This document shows positions 29,649 through 37,903 of a DNA stretch of 64,000 bases, piece by piece; the first letter of the stretch is position 1; each line of letters starts with the position of its first letter. This DNA is from Allobosea lupini (GTDB taxonomy: Bacteria; Pseudomonadota; Alphaproteobacteria; Rhizobiales; Beijerinckiaceae), in NCBI RefSeq assembly GCF_900109525.1, contig NZ_FOAN01000003.1, positions 124,001 to 188,000 of the forward strand. The letters are read 5' to 3'. Below the pieces are notes generated by a model. It was not told the DNA's origin. It worked only from the letters and a program-made list of their open reading frames with translations, and did no database searches. The translations under genes and the position numbers were made by a program.

Positions 29649-30161
29649 TCAGGCTGTCTCCGCCTCAGCCACGCGTTTGCGCTCCACGGCCTCGCGATAG
29701 GCGGTGGTCAGGTCGTCAAGGATGGATTGCGTCGGCCGGGGCGCGTCGAGATGAAGGAAGCGAAGCTCGTCCATGAATTTCCGCCACAGGACTGGTCCGC
29801 CCTCGGCCAGGATCTCGGCGCGGATTGACATCTCGGGCGTCACCGGCAGGAAGCGCCGGCCCCAATCGGCCATGGCGGCGAAGACCGGCACCAGCGAAAT
29901 CCCCATCTCCGTCAGGCTGTAGATGCCCTTCTGCTTGTGGCTGGCGTCGTCGCGACGCGAAATCAGCCCGTTCTCGAGCAGCCGCTTCAGCCGGTCGGCG
30001 AGGATGTTCGAGGCGATGCCTTCGTCCGACTTCGACAGCAGCTCGCGGAAATGCCGACGATTGCCGAACATCATGTCGCGGAGCACGATCAAGCTCCAGC
30101 GATCGCCCAGAATTTCGAGCGTCAGGTTGATCGGGCAGCCGGAGCGGCCGGTCTCTTTCAT
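29649..30161 (-). CDS. HxlR-family winged-helix regulator
   Basis: The 170-residue protein has the HxlR signature: an N-terminal Cys-Pro (GCPINLTLEILGDRWSLIVLRDMM), FRELLSKSDEGIASNILADRLKRLLENGLI for the recognition helix and wing, and YSLTEMGISLVPVFAAMADWG. I start at ATG 30161 because GGAGAG lies 5 bases upstream; earlier in-frame ATGs at 30185 and 30212 fall within the operator region. HxlR proteins often sense electrophiles or redox state through the conserved cysteine (residue 9 here). It faces a divergent RibD-C reductase gene across a gap with two operator-like palindromes. Confidence 0.9.
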   Translation of the reverse strand: MKETGRSGCPINLTLEILGDRWSLIVLRDMMFGNRRHFRELLSKSDEGIASNILADRLKRLLENGLISRRDDASHKQKGIYSLTEMGISLVPVFAAMADWGRRFLPVTPEMSIRAEILAEGGPVLWRKFMDELRFLHLDAPRPTQSILDDLTTAYREAVERKRVAEAETA

Positions 30162-30173
30162 GCTTCTCTCCAA

Positions 30174-30235
30174 AACCGCTTGCATTCTACAATCGGTTTT
30201 GCTAGAAGCCAACCGCTTGCAAAATGCAAGCGGTT
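30174..30235. promoter_or_regulatory. Twin HxlR-type operators between hxlR and the reductase gene
   Basis: Site 1: AACCGCTTGCA (30174-30184), TTC, TACAATCGGTT (30188-30198), imperfect. Site 2: AACCGCTTGCA (30211-30221), AAA, TGCAAGCGGTT (30225-30235), perfect. Both use the same 11-base half-site and 3-base spacer; centres are 37 bases apart, one near each gene. Confidence 0.8.
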
Positions 30236-30271
30236 CTGACGGCGCGACGCAGCGCCAGGAAGGAGGATGCG

Positions 30272-30832
30272 ATGGCCAAGGTGATCGTCTGGAATCTCGT
30301 GACGCTGGACGGCTATTTCGAAGGCAAGGAGAAGTGGGATCTCTCGTTTCATAGCGACGCCTGGGGCGAGGAACTCGACGCGCTCAGCAAGGAGTTCGGC
30401 AAGCGGGCTCAAGTGCTGGTCTTTGGCCGCGTCACCCATGACGGGATGAAGGCCTATTGGACCTCGGCCCAGGCCAACGAAGACGGCGAGGTGACGCGCT
30501 ATATGAACGCGTTGCCCAAGCTGGTGGCCTCGCGCAGCGCTCAGAGCTCCGATTGGAACAATACTCGCGTCACCGCCGACATCGTCGGCGAGATCGCCAG
30601 GCTGCGCGCTGCCCCGGGCAAGGACATCCTCGTCTTCGGCAGTGCCGAACTGGTCGACACATTGCTGAAGGAAGAGCAGGTCGACGAGTTGATGCTGGCG
30701 TTGGTGCCGGTGCGGCTCGGCCGGGGTACGCTGTTCTTCAAGCCGGGCAGCGAGCGCCAGAAGCTCGAGCTGCTGGAAAGCCGGCCGCTCAAGAACGGCA
30801 CCGTGATTCTGCGCTACGCCACTGGGAACTGA
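30272..30832 (+). CDS. Dihydrofolate reductase-like protein (RibD C-terminal family)
   Basis: A 186-residue member of the RibD-C/DHFR-like fold (MAKVIVWNLVTLDGYFEGKEKWD start, VFGRVTHDGMKAYW, DILVFGSAELVDTLL, and the C-terminal LVPVRLGRGTLFF). These bind NADPH, but many of the short stand-alone members have no known substrate. ATG 30272 follows AGGAAGGAGG. It is the likely target of the divergent HxlR regulator. It ends 34 bases from the convergent EamA gene. Confidence 0.85.
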   Translation: MAKVIVWNLVTLDGYFEGKEKWDLSFHSDAWGEELDALSKEFGKRAQVLVFGRVTHDGMKAYWTSAQANEDGEVTRYMNALPKLVASRSAQSSDWNNTRVTADIVGEIARLRAAPGKDILVFGSAELVDTLLKEEQVDELMLALVPVRLGRGTLFFKPGSERQKLELLESRPLKNGTVILRYATGN

Positions 30833-30853
30833 ACTGGTGACGCGCAAATCCGT

Positions 30854-30877
30854 GGAAGGGGTCGTTCTATCCCTTCC
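30854..30877. terminator. Hairpin shared by convergent reductase and EamA genes
   Basis: GGAAGGG (30854-30860) and CCCTTCC (30871-30877) around 10 bases; the right arm covers the end of the EamA gene. No good T run on either strand, so termination is uncertain. Confidence 0.35.
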
Positions 30878-31781
30878 GCACCAGCAGCACGGCCGCCAGG
30901 ATCGCCACGCCGCCGAAGGCCTGGGCCAGCGAGGGCTGCTCGGCGAAGATCGCCCAGGCGGCGAGCACCGAGACCAGCGCCGGCCACACCATCACCAGCG
31001 AGGCGGCGTTCGCCCCGTAATGGCCGAGCGCCAGCGTGATCAGGCCCTGGCCCATCGCATGCGAGACCAGGCCGAGCGCGGCGACTGCGAGCCAGCCGGT
31101 CAGGCTCTGCGGCAGGATGGTCTCGCCGAGGCCAAGCGCAGCGGCGATGCAGAACACGGCACAGATGGCGCTCGAGATCAGACCGATGCGACCCGAAGCT
31201 GCGCGGTTGCGGGCGCGGCGGACGGCAAGGATATAGGCGGCATAGGAGAAGGCGGCGCCGATGGCGAGGCCGTCGCCGAACAGGCCGGCACCTGAGAGCG
31301 GCGTTGCGCTGCCCGAGAGCTTCGGCAGCACCAGCAGGCCGGCGCCGCCGATGGCGAGCAGCAGGGCGCCGAGGATGCGCCGGGTCGGCTTTTCGCGGAA
31401 CAGCAGCCAGCCACCCAGGATGACGCCGACCGGCGAGAGATTGCCGAGCAGCGAGGCGTTGGCGATCGAGGTGAAGCCGAGCGAGGCGTTGTAGAGCACG
31501 ACGTCGACGCCGAAGGCGAGGCCGGCGAGCGCGATCGGCAGCATGGCGCCGGGCTTCACTCCGGCAGCGCTGTCGCGGCGGTTCTCCAGCGCCATCCAGG
31601 CGGCGAGCACCGGCAGTGCAAAGGCCATGCGCCAGAAGCCGGCGGCGGCTGGGCCGACATCGGCGAAGCGCACGAAGATGCCGGAGAAACCGATGCAGGT
31701 CGCGCCGAGCAGCAGCAGGAGGAACATGCCGAGCGCCGGGCTGGCAGGACGGTCGGCGAGGGACAGGCTCGGGGCAGACAT
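30867..31781 (-). CDS. EamA/DMT-family transporter
   Basis: The 304-residue protein has ten predicted membrane helices in two repeated EamA units (about residues 15-145 and 165-300), typical of RhaT/YdcZ-like drug/metabolite exporters. Features include GATCIGFSGIFVRFADVGP in helix 1 and FREKPTRRILGALLLAIGGAGLL in the first unit, with FAEQPSLAQAFGGVAILAAVLL mirrored in the second. ATG 31781 gives a normal N-terminus; the frame stays open to 31877. A LysR gene diverges from it, which suggests that regulator controls this exporter. Substrate unknown, commonly amino acids. Confidence 0.88.
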   Translation of the reverse strand: MSAPSLSLADRPASPALGMFLLLLLGATCIGFSGIFVRFADVGPAAAGFWRMAFALPVLAAWMALENRRDSAAGVKPGAMLPIALAGLAFGVDVVLYNASLGFTSIANASLLGNLSPVGVILGGWLLFREKPTRRILGALLLAIGGAGLLVLPKLSGSATPLSGAGLFGDGLAIGAAFSYAAYILAVRRARNRAASGRIGLISSAICAVFCIAAALGLGETILPQSLTGWLAVAALGLVSHAMGQGLITLALGHYGANAASLVMVWPALVSVLAAWAIFAEQPSLAQAFGGVAILAAVLLVRKG

Positions 31782-31897
31782 GAGGCAGGCTTTCGAATCC
31801 TGGAATCGACTCAACCCCATCCTGAGGAGCCACGATCTGCGATCGCTCCCCGGCGTGAGGGCTGTTCTGTTCGTCACAACCTAGCCCGCTTCCCGCA

Positions 31898-31942
31898 ATC
31901 GGAAAAACGGATTAACCTGATTCATCTATTGCTGTTTCCGAT
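31898..31942. promoter_or_regulatory. Inverted repeat in the eamA-lysR divergent gap
   Basis: ATCGGAAA (31898-31905) and TTTCCGAT (31935-31942) are perfect inverse complements 29 bases apart, in the more AT-rich part of the 170-base gap. Spacing suits two half-sites of a LysR-type tetramer, but this is only positional inference. Confidence 0.35.
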
Positions 31943-31951
31943 GGATTGGTG

Positions 31952-32818
31952 ATGTCGACCCATCTCGATCTCGATGCCCTCGCCATGCTCGTCGCGGTCG
32001 CCGACACCGGCGGTTTCACGGCGGCCGGGGCGAGGCTTGGGCGCACGCAATCGGCGGTTTCCGGCCGTATCCAGGATCTCGAGGCTGTGCTCGGCAGGCA
32101 ATTGCTGGAGCGCTCGCGGCGCGGCGTCACGCCGACCGAGGCAGGCGAGCGCCTGCTTGCCCAGGCGCGCCGCCTGCTCGCGATCGAACGCGAGGCGCGG
32201 GCCGAGCTCGACGGCGACAAGGCGGTTGGCCGGCTGCGGATCGGCCTGCCGGACGATTATGTCGACGCCTATTTGAGACCGCTGATCGTGCGCTTCGCCG
32301 AAGAGCATCCACGCGTCGAGATCGAGGTTCACTGCGAATTGTCGAAGCGGATCGAGCCGGCAGTGGCGGCGGGCGAGCTCGACCTTGCGGTGATCACCCA
32401 GGATCCCGGCCGGCCGAAGGGCGAGCGCCTGAGGCGCGAGCCGCTGGTCTGGGTCGCGGCGCGCGGTCATCGGCCGGAGCTCAGCGAGGTCCTGCCGCTC
32501 GGCCTGTTCAACGAGGGCTGCCGGGCGCGTCCGCGCATCCTGAACGCGCTGCAGGCGGCCGAGCGGCCGCATCGGCTGGTGTTCTCGTCGTCGCATATGG
32601 CCGGGCTGCTTTCAGCGGTCGAGGCGGGCCTCTGCGTCACCGCGATAACCGAGAGCGCGGCGCCTGCTTCCCTGCGTCGGCTGGAGCCGTCCGAGAATCT
32701 GCCGGCGCTGTTCGAGCTCTCGGTCGCACTGGTGATCGCACCGCAGGCCAGCATGGCCGCGCGTCATTTCGCGCAGGCGCTGCGTGAGGCGATGGCGGGG
32801 CCGCGGCTGGCGGCGTGA
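31952..32818 (+). CDS. LysR-family transcriptional regulator
   Basis: A 288-residue LysR regulator: N-terminal winged helix (residues 5-64, LDLDALAMLVAVADTGGFTAAGARLG, TQSAVSGRIQDLEAVLGRQLLERSRRG) and a C-terminal periplasmic-binding-protein-like effector domain. Three start codons occur in a row (TTG 31946, GTG 31949, ATG 31952); ATG 31952 is the simplest. It diverges from the EamA transporter gene and most likely activates it. Convergent with hpd, six bases apart, so no shared function with hpd is implied. Confidence 0.9.
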   Translation: MSTHLDLDALAMLVAVADTGGFTAAGARLGRTQSAVSGRIQDLEAVLGRQLLERSRRGVTPTEAGERLLAQARRLLAIEREARAELDGDKAVGRLRIGLPDDYVDAYLRPLIVRFAEEHPRVEIEVHCELSKRIEPAVAAGELDLAVITQDPGRPKGERLRREPLVWVAARGHRPELSEVLPLGLFNEGCRARPRILNALQAAERPHRLVFSSSHMAGLLSAVEAGLCVTAITESAAPASLRRLEPSENLPALFELSVALVIAPQASMAARHFAQALREAMAGPRLAA

Positions 32819-32824
32819 GACGCC

Positions 32825-33958
32825 TTACTCCGCCGCCTGCGGCTTCAGCACGCCGCGGCGGATCTGATCCTCCTCGATCGACTCGAACAGAGCGCGGAAA
32901 TTGCCCTCGCCGAAGCCGTCATCGCCCTTGCGCTGGATGAACTCGAAGAAAATCGGGCCGACCACGGTGGCCGAAAAGATCTGCAGCAGCACCTTGCTCA
33001 TCCGGCCTTCCTTGGAGCCGAGCGCGACCGCGCCCTCGCCGTCGATCAGGATGCCGTTGGCCTTGAGCCGGGCGACCGGTTCGCCATGGTTCGGCACGCG
33101 GCCGTCGACCTTCTCGTAATAGGTCTCGGGCGGCGACGGCATGAAGGGCAAGCCGTTCTGGCGGAGCTGCTCGACGCTTGAGTAGATGTCGCGCGAGCCG
33201 AGCGCGACATGCTGGATGCCCTCACCCTTGTACTGGCGCAGGTACTCCTCGATCTGGCTCTTGTCGTCGAGGGATTCGTTGATCGGGATGCGGATCTTGC
33301 CGCAGGGCGAGGTCAGCGCCCGCGAGATCAGGCCGGTGAGCTTGCCCTCGATATTGAAGAAGCGGATCTCGCGGAAATTGAAGAGCTCGCCATACCAGTC
33401 GGCCCAATGGTCCATGCGGCCGCGCATGACGTTGTGGGTGAGGTGGTCGAGATAATACATCCCGGCCTGCTCGGGATGCGGGTCGCTCTCGCCGAGCCAT
33501 TCGAAGTCGACATCGTAGATCGAGCCCTTCTGGCCATAACGATCGACGAAATAGAGCAGCGAGCCGCCGATGCCCTTCACCGCCGGGATCTGCAGCTCGC
33601 CCGGGCCGACCTTGCTCTCATAGGGCTCGGCGCCGAGCGACACCGCGCGCTCGAAGGCATGCTTGGCGTCGACGACGCGGAAGGCCATGGCGCAGGCGCA
33701 GGGACCGTGCTCGGCGGCGAAGCCCTGAGCGAAGGACTCCGGCTCGGCATTGACGATGAAGTTGACGTCGCCCTGGCGATAGAGCGTGACGTCCTTGGAA
33801 CGGTGCTTCGCGACCTTGGTGAAGCCCATGGTTTCAAACAGCGCGCCGAGTTTCTCCGGCTCGGGATGGGCGTATTCGACGAATTCGAAGCCGTCAGTGC
33901 CCATCGGATTGGCGGCGGAAATGGCCGGCGGCTCGGCGTCGTGCGGGAACGGTCCCAT
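32825..33958 (-). CDS. hpd: 4-Hydroxyphenylpyruvate dioxygenase
   Basis: HPPD converts 4-hydroxyphenylpyruvate to homogentisate in tyrosine breakdown. The 377-residue protein has two vicinal-oxygen-chelate domains and the iron ligands His172 (DHLTHNVMRG), His250 (GIQHVALG) and Glu339 (IFFEFIQRKGD). Start ATG 33958 has GAGGAGG 7 bases upstream; the open frame extends to 34474 only as a shadow of the divergent lrp gene. No homogentisate dioxygenase or fumarylacetoacetase lies in the window. The divergent Lrp-family gene is the probable regulator. Confidence 0.96.
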   Translation of the reverse strand: MGPFPHDAEPPAISAANPMGTDGFEFVEYAHPEPEKLGALFETMGFTKVAKHRSKDVTLYRQGDVNFIVNAEPESFAQGFAAEHGPCACAMAFRVVDAKHAFERAVSLGAEPYESKVGPGELQIPAVKGIGGSLLYFVDRYGQKGSIYDVDFEWLGESDPHPEQAGMYYLDHLTHNVMRGRMDHWADWYGELFNFREIRFFNIEGKLTGLISRALTSPCGKIRIPINESLDDKSQIEEYLRQYKGEGIQHVALGSRDIYSSVEQLRQNGLPFMPSPPETYYEKVDGRVPNHGEPVARLKANGILIDGEGAVALGSKEGRMSKVLLQIFSATVVGPIFFEFIQRKGDDGFGEGNFRALFESIEEDQIRRGVLKPQAAE

Positions 33959-34013
33959 ATGCGTCCTCCTCGAATCTGCGTTGGCCGATCCTCGCGCATC
34001 CGGACGGCGAAAG

Positions 34014-34049
34014 GTTTGCAAAATTCGACGCTCCAGGATTGAGTTTGCA
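34014..34049. promoter_or_regulatory. Repeated GTTTGCA motifs between hpd and lrp
   Basis: GTTTGCA occurs at 34014-34020 (part of the palindrome TTTGCAAA, 34015-34022) and again at 34043-34049, in the 126-base divergent gap. Lrp proteins bind degenerate repeats of this sort, so these may be regulator sites; the evidence is slight. Confidence 0.3.
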
Positions 34050-34084
34050 CGGATCGTGTACGGAAGCGCAGGAAGGCTCACGAA

Positions 34085-34555
34085 ATGCCGCAGCTCGATG
34101 CTTTCGACTGGCGCCTGCTCGAAGCGCTCCAGCAGGACGCCTCGCTGACCAATGGTGCGCTCGCCGAGCGGGTCGGCCTCTCCGCCAGCCAGGTCTCGCG
34201 GCGGCGCCAGGCGCTGGAGGGCGCGGGCGTGATTCGCGGCTATCGCGCCTTGATCGATCCCGAGGCGATCGGGCTTTCCGTGACCGTATTCATCCATGTC
34301 GCGCTCAACACCCATTCGCGCGACAATGCCCGGCGCTTCCGCGACCTTGTGAAGCTGACGCCCGCGGTGCTGGAGGCGCATGCGCTGACCGGCGAGGCCG
34401 ACTACATGCTGAAGGTGGCGGTCGGCGATCTCAAGGAACTCGCGCGCCTCGTCAACGAGGTACTTTTGCCGCATGAGAGCGTCGCGCGCGTGCGTTCCGA
34501 GATCGCCCTGGAGACATTGAAGGAGCCGGGACTTTTGCCGCTGGCGATGGCGTGA
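34085..34555 (+). CDS. Lrp/AsnC-family regulator, probably of hpd
   Basis: The 156-residue protein has an N-terminal helix-turn-helix (DAFDWRLLEALQQDASLTNGALAERVGLSASQVSRRRQALEGAGVI) and a C-terminal RAM ligand-binding domain (EAHALTGEADYMLKVAVGDL). Divergent placement from hpd is widespread in proteobacteria, where the regulator responds to aromatic amino acids. Effector not determinable here. The cobalamin adenosyltransferase gene follows 43 bases later on the same strand and may share its transcript. Confidence 0.9.
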   Translation: MPQLDAFDWRLLEALQQDASLTNGALAERVGLSASQVSRRRQALEGAGVIRGYRALIDPEAIGLSVTVFIHVALNTHSRDNARRFRDLVKLTPAVLEAHALTGEADYMLKVAVGDLKELARLVNEVLLPHESVARVRSEIALETLKEPGLLPLAMA

Positions 34556-34598
34556 GATTGCCTCTTCCGCCGATGCTGCAGCGCGCTATAACTCGGAT

Positions 34599-35180
34599 AT
34601 GGTCGTTCTCAACCGCATCTACACCCGCACCGGCGACGACGGCACCACGGCGCTCGCCACCGGCGCGCGCCGGCCGAAGTTCGACCTGCGCGTCTCCGCC
34701 TATGGCACGGTCGACGAGACCAATTCCTGCATCGGCATGGCGCGGCTGCACTGCGCCGGGGAGGATCCCGAGCTCGACGCGATGCTCGGCCGCATCCAGA
34801 ACGATCTCTTCGACCTCGGGGCCGAGCTTGCCTCGCCCGACACCGGCGAGAAGCTGGCATGGGAGCCGCTGCGGATCGTGCAGGCGCAGGTCGACCGCTT
34901 GGAAGCGGAGATCGACCAACTCAACCGACCGCTCGGGACGTTGCGTTCCTTCGTGCTGCCGGGCGGCACGCCGGGCGCCGCCCACCTGCATCTTGCCCGC
35001 ACTGTCAGCCGCAGGGCCGAGCGGCTGATGGTCGAATTGTCGCAGGAGGAGGGCGAGAGCGTCGCCCCGCCGGCGCTGAAGTTCATCAACCGGCTGTCGG
35101 ACTTCCTCTTCGTCGCCTCGCGCCACCTCAATGCCAGGGCGGGGGGCGACGTGCTCTGGACGCCCGGCCAGAACCGCTAG
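34599..35180 (+). CDS. Cob(I)yrinic acid a,c-diamide adenosyltransferase, PduO type
   Basis: The 193-residue enzyme transfers adenosyl from ATP to cob(I)alamin, making the coenzyme for acyl-CoA mutases. PduO-type motifs are present: TRTGDDGTTALATG near the N-terminus for ATP binding, AYGTVDETNSCIG, and the C-terminal TVSRRAERLMV plus INRLSDFLFVASRHLN. Its neighbours etfBA and a 3-hydroxyacyl-CoA dehydrogenase suit a genome using ethylmalonyl- or methylmalonyl-CoA mutase. A palindromic element overlaps its stop region and fills the gap to the rhomboid gene. Confidence 0.93.
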   Translation: MVVLNRIYTRTGDDGTTALATGARRPKFDLRVSAYGTVDETNSCIGMARLHCAGEDPELDAMLGRIQNDLFDLGAELASPDTGEKLAWEPLRIVQAQVDRLEAEIDQLNRPLGTLRSFVLPGGTPGAAHLHLARTVSRRAERLMVELSQEEGESVAPPALKFINRLSDFLFVASRHLNARAGGDVLWTPGQNR

Positions 35181-35293
35181 AGCAGGATGCGAAAAAGTGG
35201 GAACCGGTTTTTCGCAGAGATCCTGCTCTAAACTCTCGGAATCGATCACTTCTTACGATCTTGGATCGACACGATCCAAGATCATCGTGATCT
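35179..35293. repeat. Palindromic repeat family C, copy 1
   Basis: Three successive stems: AGAGCAGGAT (35179-35188) with ATCCTGCTCT (35220-35229), enclosing GCGAAAAA (35189-35196) with TTTTTCGC (35208-35215); GATCTTGGATC (35257-35267) with GATCCAAGATC (35273-35283); AGATCA (35279-35284) with TGATCT (35288-35293). A cousin with the same architecture lies at 58474-58575. It begins at the stop of the upstream gene and ends 5 bases before the rhomboid start. Confidence 0.88.
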
Positions 35294-35298
35294 AGCCG

Positions 35299-36000
35299 AT
35301 GTTCGTGCCGCTGCATGACGGCATGCCGATGCGCTTCATCCGCGTCGCCTATGTCACCTATTTTCTGATCGCGCTCTGCATCGTGCTGCGGCTCATGCTG
35401 ATGCACTGGACCAGCGAGGCGAGCGAGGTCGCGGTGCTGGCCGGCTTCGGCACGATCCCGGCAGTGCTGTTCGGCGAGGCGCAATTGCCGCCGGAACTGC
35501 TCAAGGCGCCACCCTGGCTGACGCTGATGACCGGCATCATGCTGCATGCCAGCTTCGCCCATCTGATCGGGAACATGCTGTTCCTCTGGGTCTTCGGCGA
35601 CAATGTCGAGGATGCGATGGGGCATCTGCGCTTCCTCGTCTTCTTCCTGCTCTGCGGCATCGCCGGGGCTCTGCTGCATGCGCTGATGAACCCCGAATCG
35701 GAGCAGCCGCTGATCGGCGCCTCCGGCGCGATCTCGGGCGTGATCGCCTCCTATCTGATGCTCTACCCGCGCGTGCGCGTCTGGGGCCTCGCCTTCAAAT
35801 GGATTCCCCTGCACATCCCGGCGATGTACGCGCTCGGTGCCTGGATCCTGTTCCAGCTGCTCTCGGCGCTGTTCGACGAGCAGGGCGCCGTCGGCTGGTG
35901 GGCGCATCTCGGCGGGCTCGGCGCCGGCGCAGCGCTGACGCCGCTGCTGATCCGGCGCGAGCTGCCCTTGTTCGGCCGCGGCATGCGGGGGCTGCCGTGA
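35299..36000 (+). CDS. Rhomboid-family intramembrane serine protease
   Basis: A 233-residue polytopic protein with the rhomboid catalytic set: HLIGNMLFLWVFG (His88/Asn92 of the oxyanion region), GASGAISG with Ser142, and WWAHLGGLGAG with His203. About seven hydrophobic segments are visible, and residues 131-139 form the loop before the serine helix. It should cleave transmembrane substrates in the inner membrane; targets unknown. ATG 35299 has no ribosome-binding site because the repeat abuts it; ATG 35323 or 35329 could be the true start. Confidence 0.9.
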   Translation: MFVPLHDGMPMRFIRVAYVTYFLIALCIVLRLMLMHWTSEASEVAVLAGFGTIPAVLFGEAQLPPELLKAPPWLTLMTGIMLHASFAHLIGNMLFLWVFGDNVEDAMGHLRFLVFFLLCGIAGALLHALMNPESEQPLIGASGAISGVIASYLMLYPRVRVWGLAFKWIPLHIPAMYALGAWILFQLLSALFDEQGAVGWWAHLGGLGAGAALTPLLIRRELPLFGRGMRGLP

Positions 36001-36011
36001 CTTTCATGGCG

Positions 36012-36041
36012 TTGACAAGCGCAAATTCCCGTCGCTACGGT
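36012..36041 (+). promoter_or_regulatory. Possible etfBA promoter
   Basis: A consensus TTGACA at 36012-36017 followed after 18 bases by TACGGT (36036-36041), in the 135-base gap before etfB. The -35 is perfect, the -10 weak. Confidence 0.35.
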
Positions 36042-36135
36042 CCGTCCGCATTTCAGCCGGGTGCCGCGATGCTGGCCGTCGCTTGGCCGGCGGATCGGCA
36101 TCAGATCGCATCTCTCCACAACCGGTGACGCCCTT

Positions 36136-36882
36136 ATGAAGATACTTGTGCCCGTGAAGCGAGTGGTCGACTACAACGTGAAAATCCGCGTGAAGGGCGA
36201 CGGTTCCGGGGTCGAACTGGCCAATGTGAAGATGTCGATGAATCCCTTCGACGAGATTGCGGTCGAAGAGGCGCTGCGGCTCAAGGAAGCCGGCAAGGCC
36301 ACGGAAGTGATCGTCGTCTCGGTCGGGCCGGCGCAGGCCGCCGAGACGATCCGCACTGGCCTCGCCATGGGTGCCGATCGCGGCATCCTTGTGAAGACCG
36401 ACGCCGCCACCGAGCCGCTGGCGGTAGCCAAGCTGCTGAAGAAGGTCGTCGAGCAGGAGACGCCCGAACTCGTCATCCTCGGCAAGCAGGCGATCGATGA
36501 CGATTGCAACCAGACCGGCCAGATGCTGGCGGCGCTGCTCGGCTGGCCGCAAGGCACGTTTGCTTCCAAGGTCGTTCTGGATGGCGGTTCTGCCGACGTC
36601 ACCCGCGAGGTCGATGGCGGCCTGCAGACCGTGCAGCTCAAGCTGCCGGCGATCGTCACCACCGATCTTCGCCTCAATGAGCCGCGCTATGCCTCGCTGC
36701 CCAACATCATGAAGGCGAAGAAGAAGCCGCTCGACGAGACCACGCCCGAGACCCTCGGCGTCGATGTCGCCCCGCGCCTCCAGGTGCTGAAGACGGCCGA
36801 GCCGGCCGGGCGCTCCGCCGGCGTCAAGGTGGCCAACGCCGCCGAACTCGTCTCCAAGCTCAAGACCGCCGGGGTGATCTGA
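36136..36882 (+). CDS. etfB: Electron transfer flavoprotein subunit beta
   Basis: EtfB holds AMP and, with EtfA, accepts electrons from acyl-CoA dehydrogenases. The 248-residue product starts [20 protein letters not shown] and contains the ETF-beta signature region [49 protein letters not shown]. The frame is open to 36061 but ATG 36136 gives the conserved N-terminus. Its stop shares one base with the etfA start. Confidence 0.97.
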   Translation: MKILVPVKRVVDYNVKIRVKGDGSGVELANVKMSMNPFDEIAVEEALRLKEAGKATEVIVVSVGPAQAAETIRTGLAMGADRGILVKTDAATEPLAVAKLLKKVVEQETPELVILGKQAIDDDCNQTGQMLAALLGWPQGTFASKVVLDGGSADVTREVDGGLQTVQLKLPAIVTTDLRLNEPRYASLPNIMKAKKKPLDETTPETLGVDVAPRLQVLKTAEPAGRSAGVKVANAAELVSKLKTAGVI

Positions 36883-37829
36883 TGACCACGCTGCTGCTCG
36901 CCAAGCACGACAACAAGAGCCTCAACGAGGCCACGCGCAAGGCCCTGAGCGCCGCCAAGGATCTTGGCGCGCCCGTGCATGTCCTGGTTGCCGGCCTTGA
37001 CGCCAAGGCTGTCGCCGAAGCCGCCGCCAGGCTCGACGGCGTCGAGAAGGTGCTGCTCGCCGACGACGCATCCTACGAGCATCGCCTCGCCGAGCCGCTG
37101 GCGGCGCTGATCGTCTCGCTCGCGCCTGCTTACGACGCGCTGGTCGCGCCCGGCACCACCACCGGCAAGAACGTCATGCCGCGCGTTGCCGCGCTGCTCG
37201 ACGTGATGCAGATCTCGGAAGTGACGAAGGTCGTCTCGGCCGACACCTTCGAGCGGCCGATCTATGCCGGCAACGCCATCCAGACGGTGCAGTCATCGGA
37301 CGCCAAGAAGGTGATCACCGTCCGCGGCGCCTCCTTTGCCGCGACCGGCGATGGCTCCGCCAGCGCGCCGATCGAGAGCGTCTCGGCTGCCGAGAATCCC
37401 GGCACCTCGTCGTTCAAGGGCGAGGAGGTCGCCAAGTCCGACCGGCCGGAGCTGGCCTCGGCCAAGATCATCGTCTCGGGCGGGCGAGCGCTCGCCTCGG
37501 CCGAGAACTTCGCCAAGGTGATCGAGCCGGTGGCGGATCGCCTGGGCGCGGCGATGGGCGCTTCGCGCGCGGCGGTCGATGCCGGCTACGCGCCGAACGA
37601 CTGGCAGGTCGGCCAGACCGGCAAGGTCGTCGCCCCCGAGCTCTATGTAGCGGTCGGCATCTCCGGTGCGATCCAGCATCTCGCCGGCATGAAGGACTCG
37701 AAGGTCATCGTCGCCATCAACAAGGACGAGGAGGCGCCGATCTTCCAGATCGCCGATTACGGCCTCGTCGGCGACCTCTTCACCATACTGCCCGAGCTCG
37801 ACAAAGAGCTCGAAAAAGCCGGCAAGTAA
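36882..37829 (+). CDS. etfA: Electron transfer flavoprotein subunit alpha
   Basis: EtfA binds FAD and passes electrons on to ETF-ubiquinone oxidoreductase. The 315-residue product has an N-terminal nucleotide-binding fold and a C-terminal FAD domain with [52 protein letters not shown] and the final [17 protein letters not shown]. Translation is coupled to etfB by a one-base overlap. The 3-hydroxybutyryl-CoA dehydrogenase gene follows 74 bases later, a conserved alphaproteobacterial order. Confidence 0.97.
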   Translation: MTTLLLAKHDNKSLNEATRKALSAAKDLGAPVHVLVAGLDAKAVAEAAARLDGVEKVLLADDASYEHRLAEPLAALIVSLAPAYDALVAPGTTTGKNVMPRVAALLDVMQISEVTKVVSADTFERPIYAGNAIQTVQSSDAKKVITVRGASFAATGDGSASAPIESVSAAENPGTSSFKGEEVAKSDRPELASAKIIVSGGRALASAENFAKVIEPVADRLGAAMGASRAAVDAGYAPNDWQVGQTGKVVAPELYVAVGISGAIQHLAGMKDSKVIVAINKDEEAPIFQIADYGLVGDLFTILPELDKELEKAGK

Positions 37830-37903
37830 TCGGTAGACTAAGTCGCGTCGCGGGCGGCGATCAGGCCGTCCGCGCCAGCTCCCTCGGGGAACAGAAGCGT
37901 CAC

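Noticed and set aside
35179..35293. Repeat family C as a riboswitch for the cobalamin or rhomboid gene
   Set aside because: It lies after the cobalamin enzyme gene, lacks B12-box features, and a second copy occurs in an unrelated gap.
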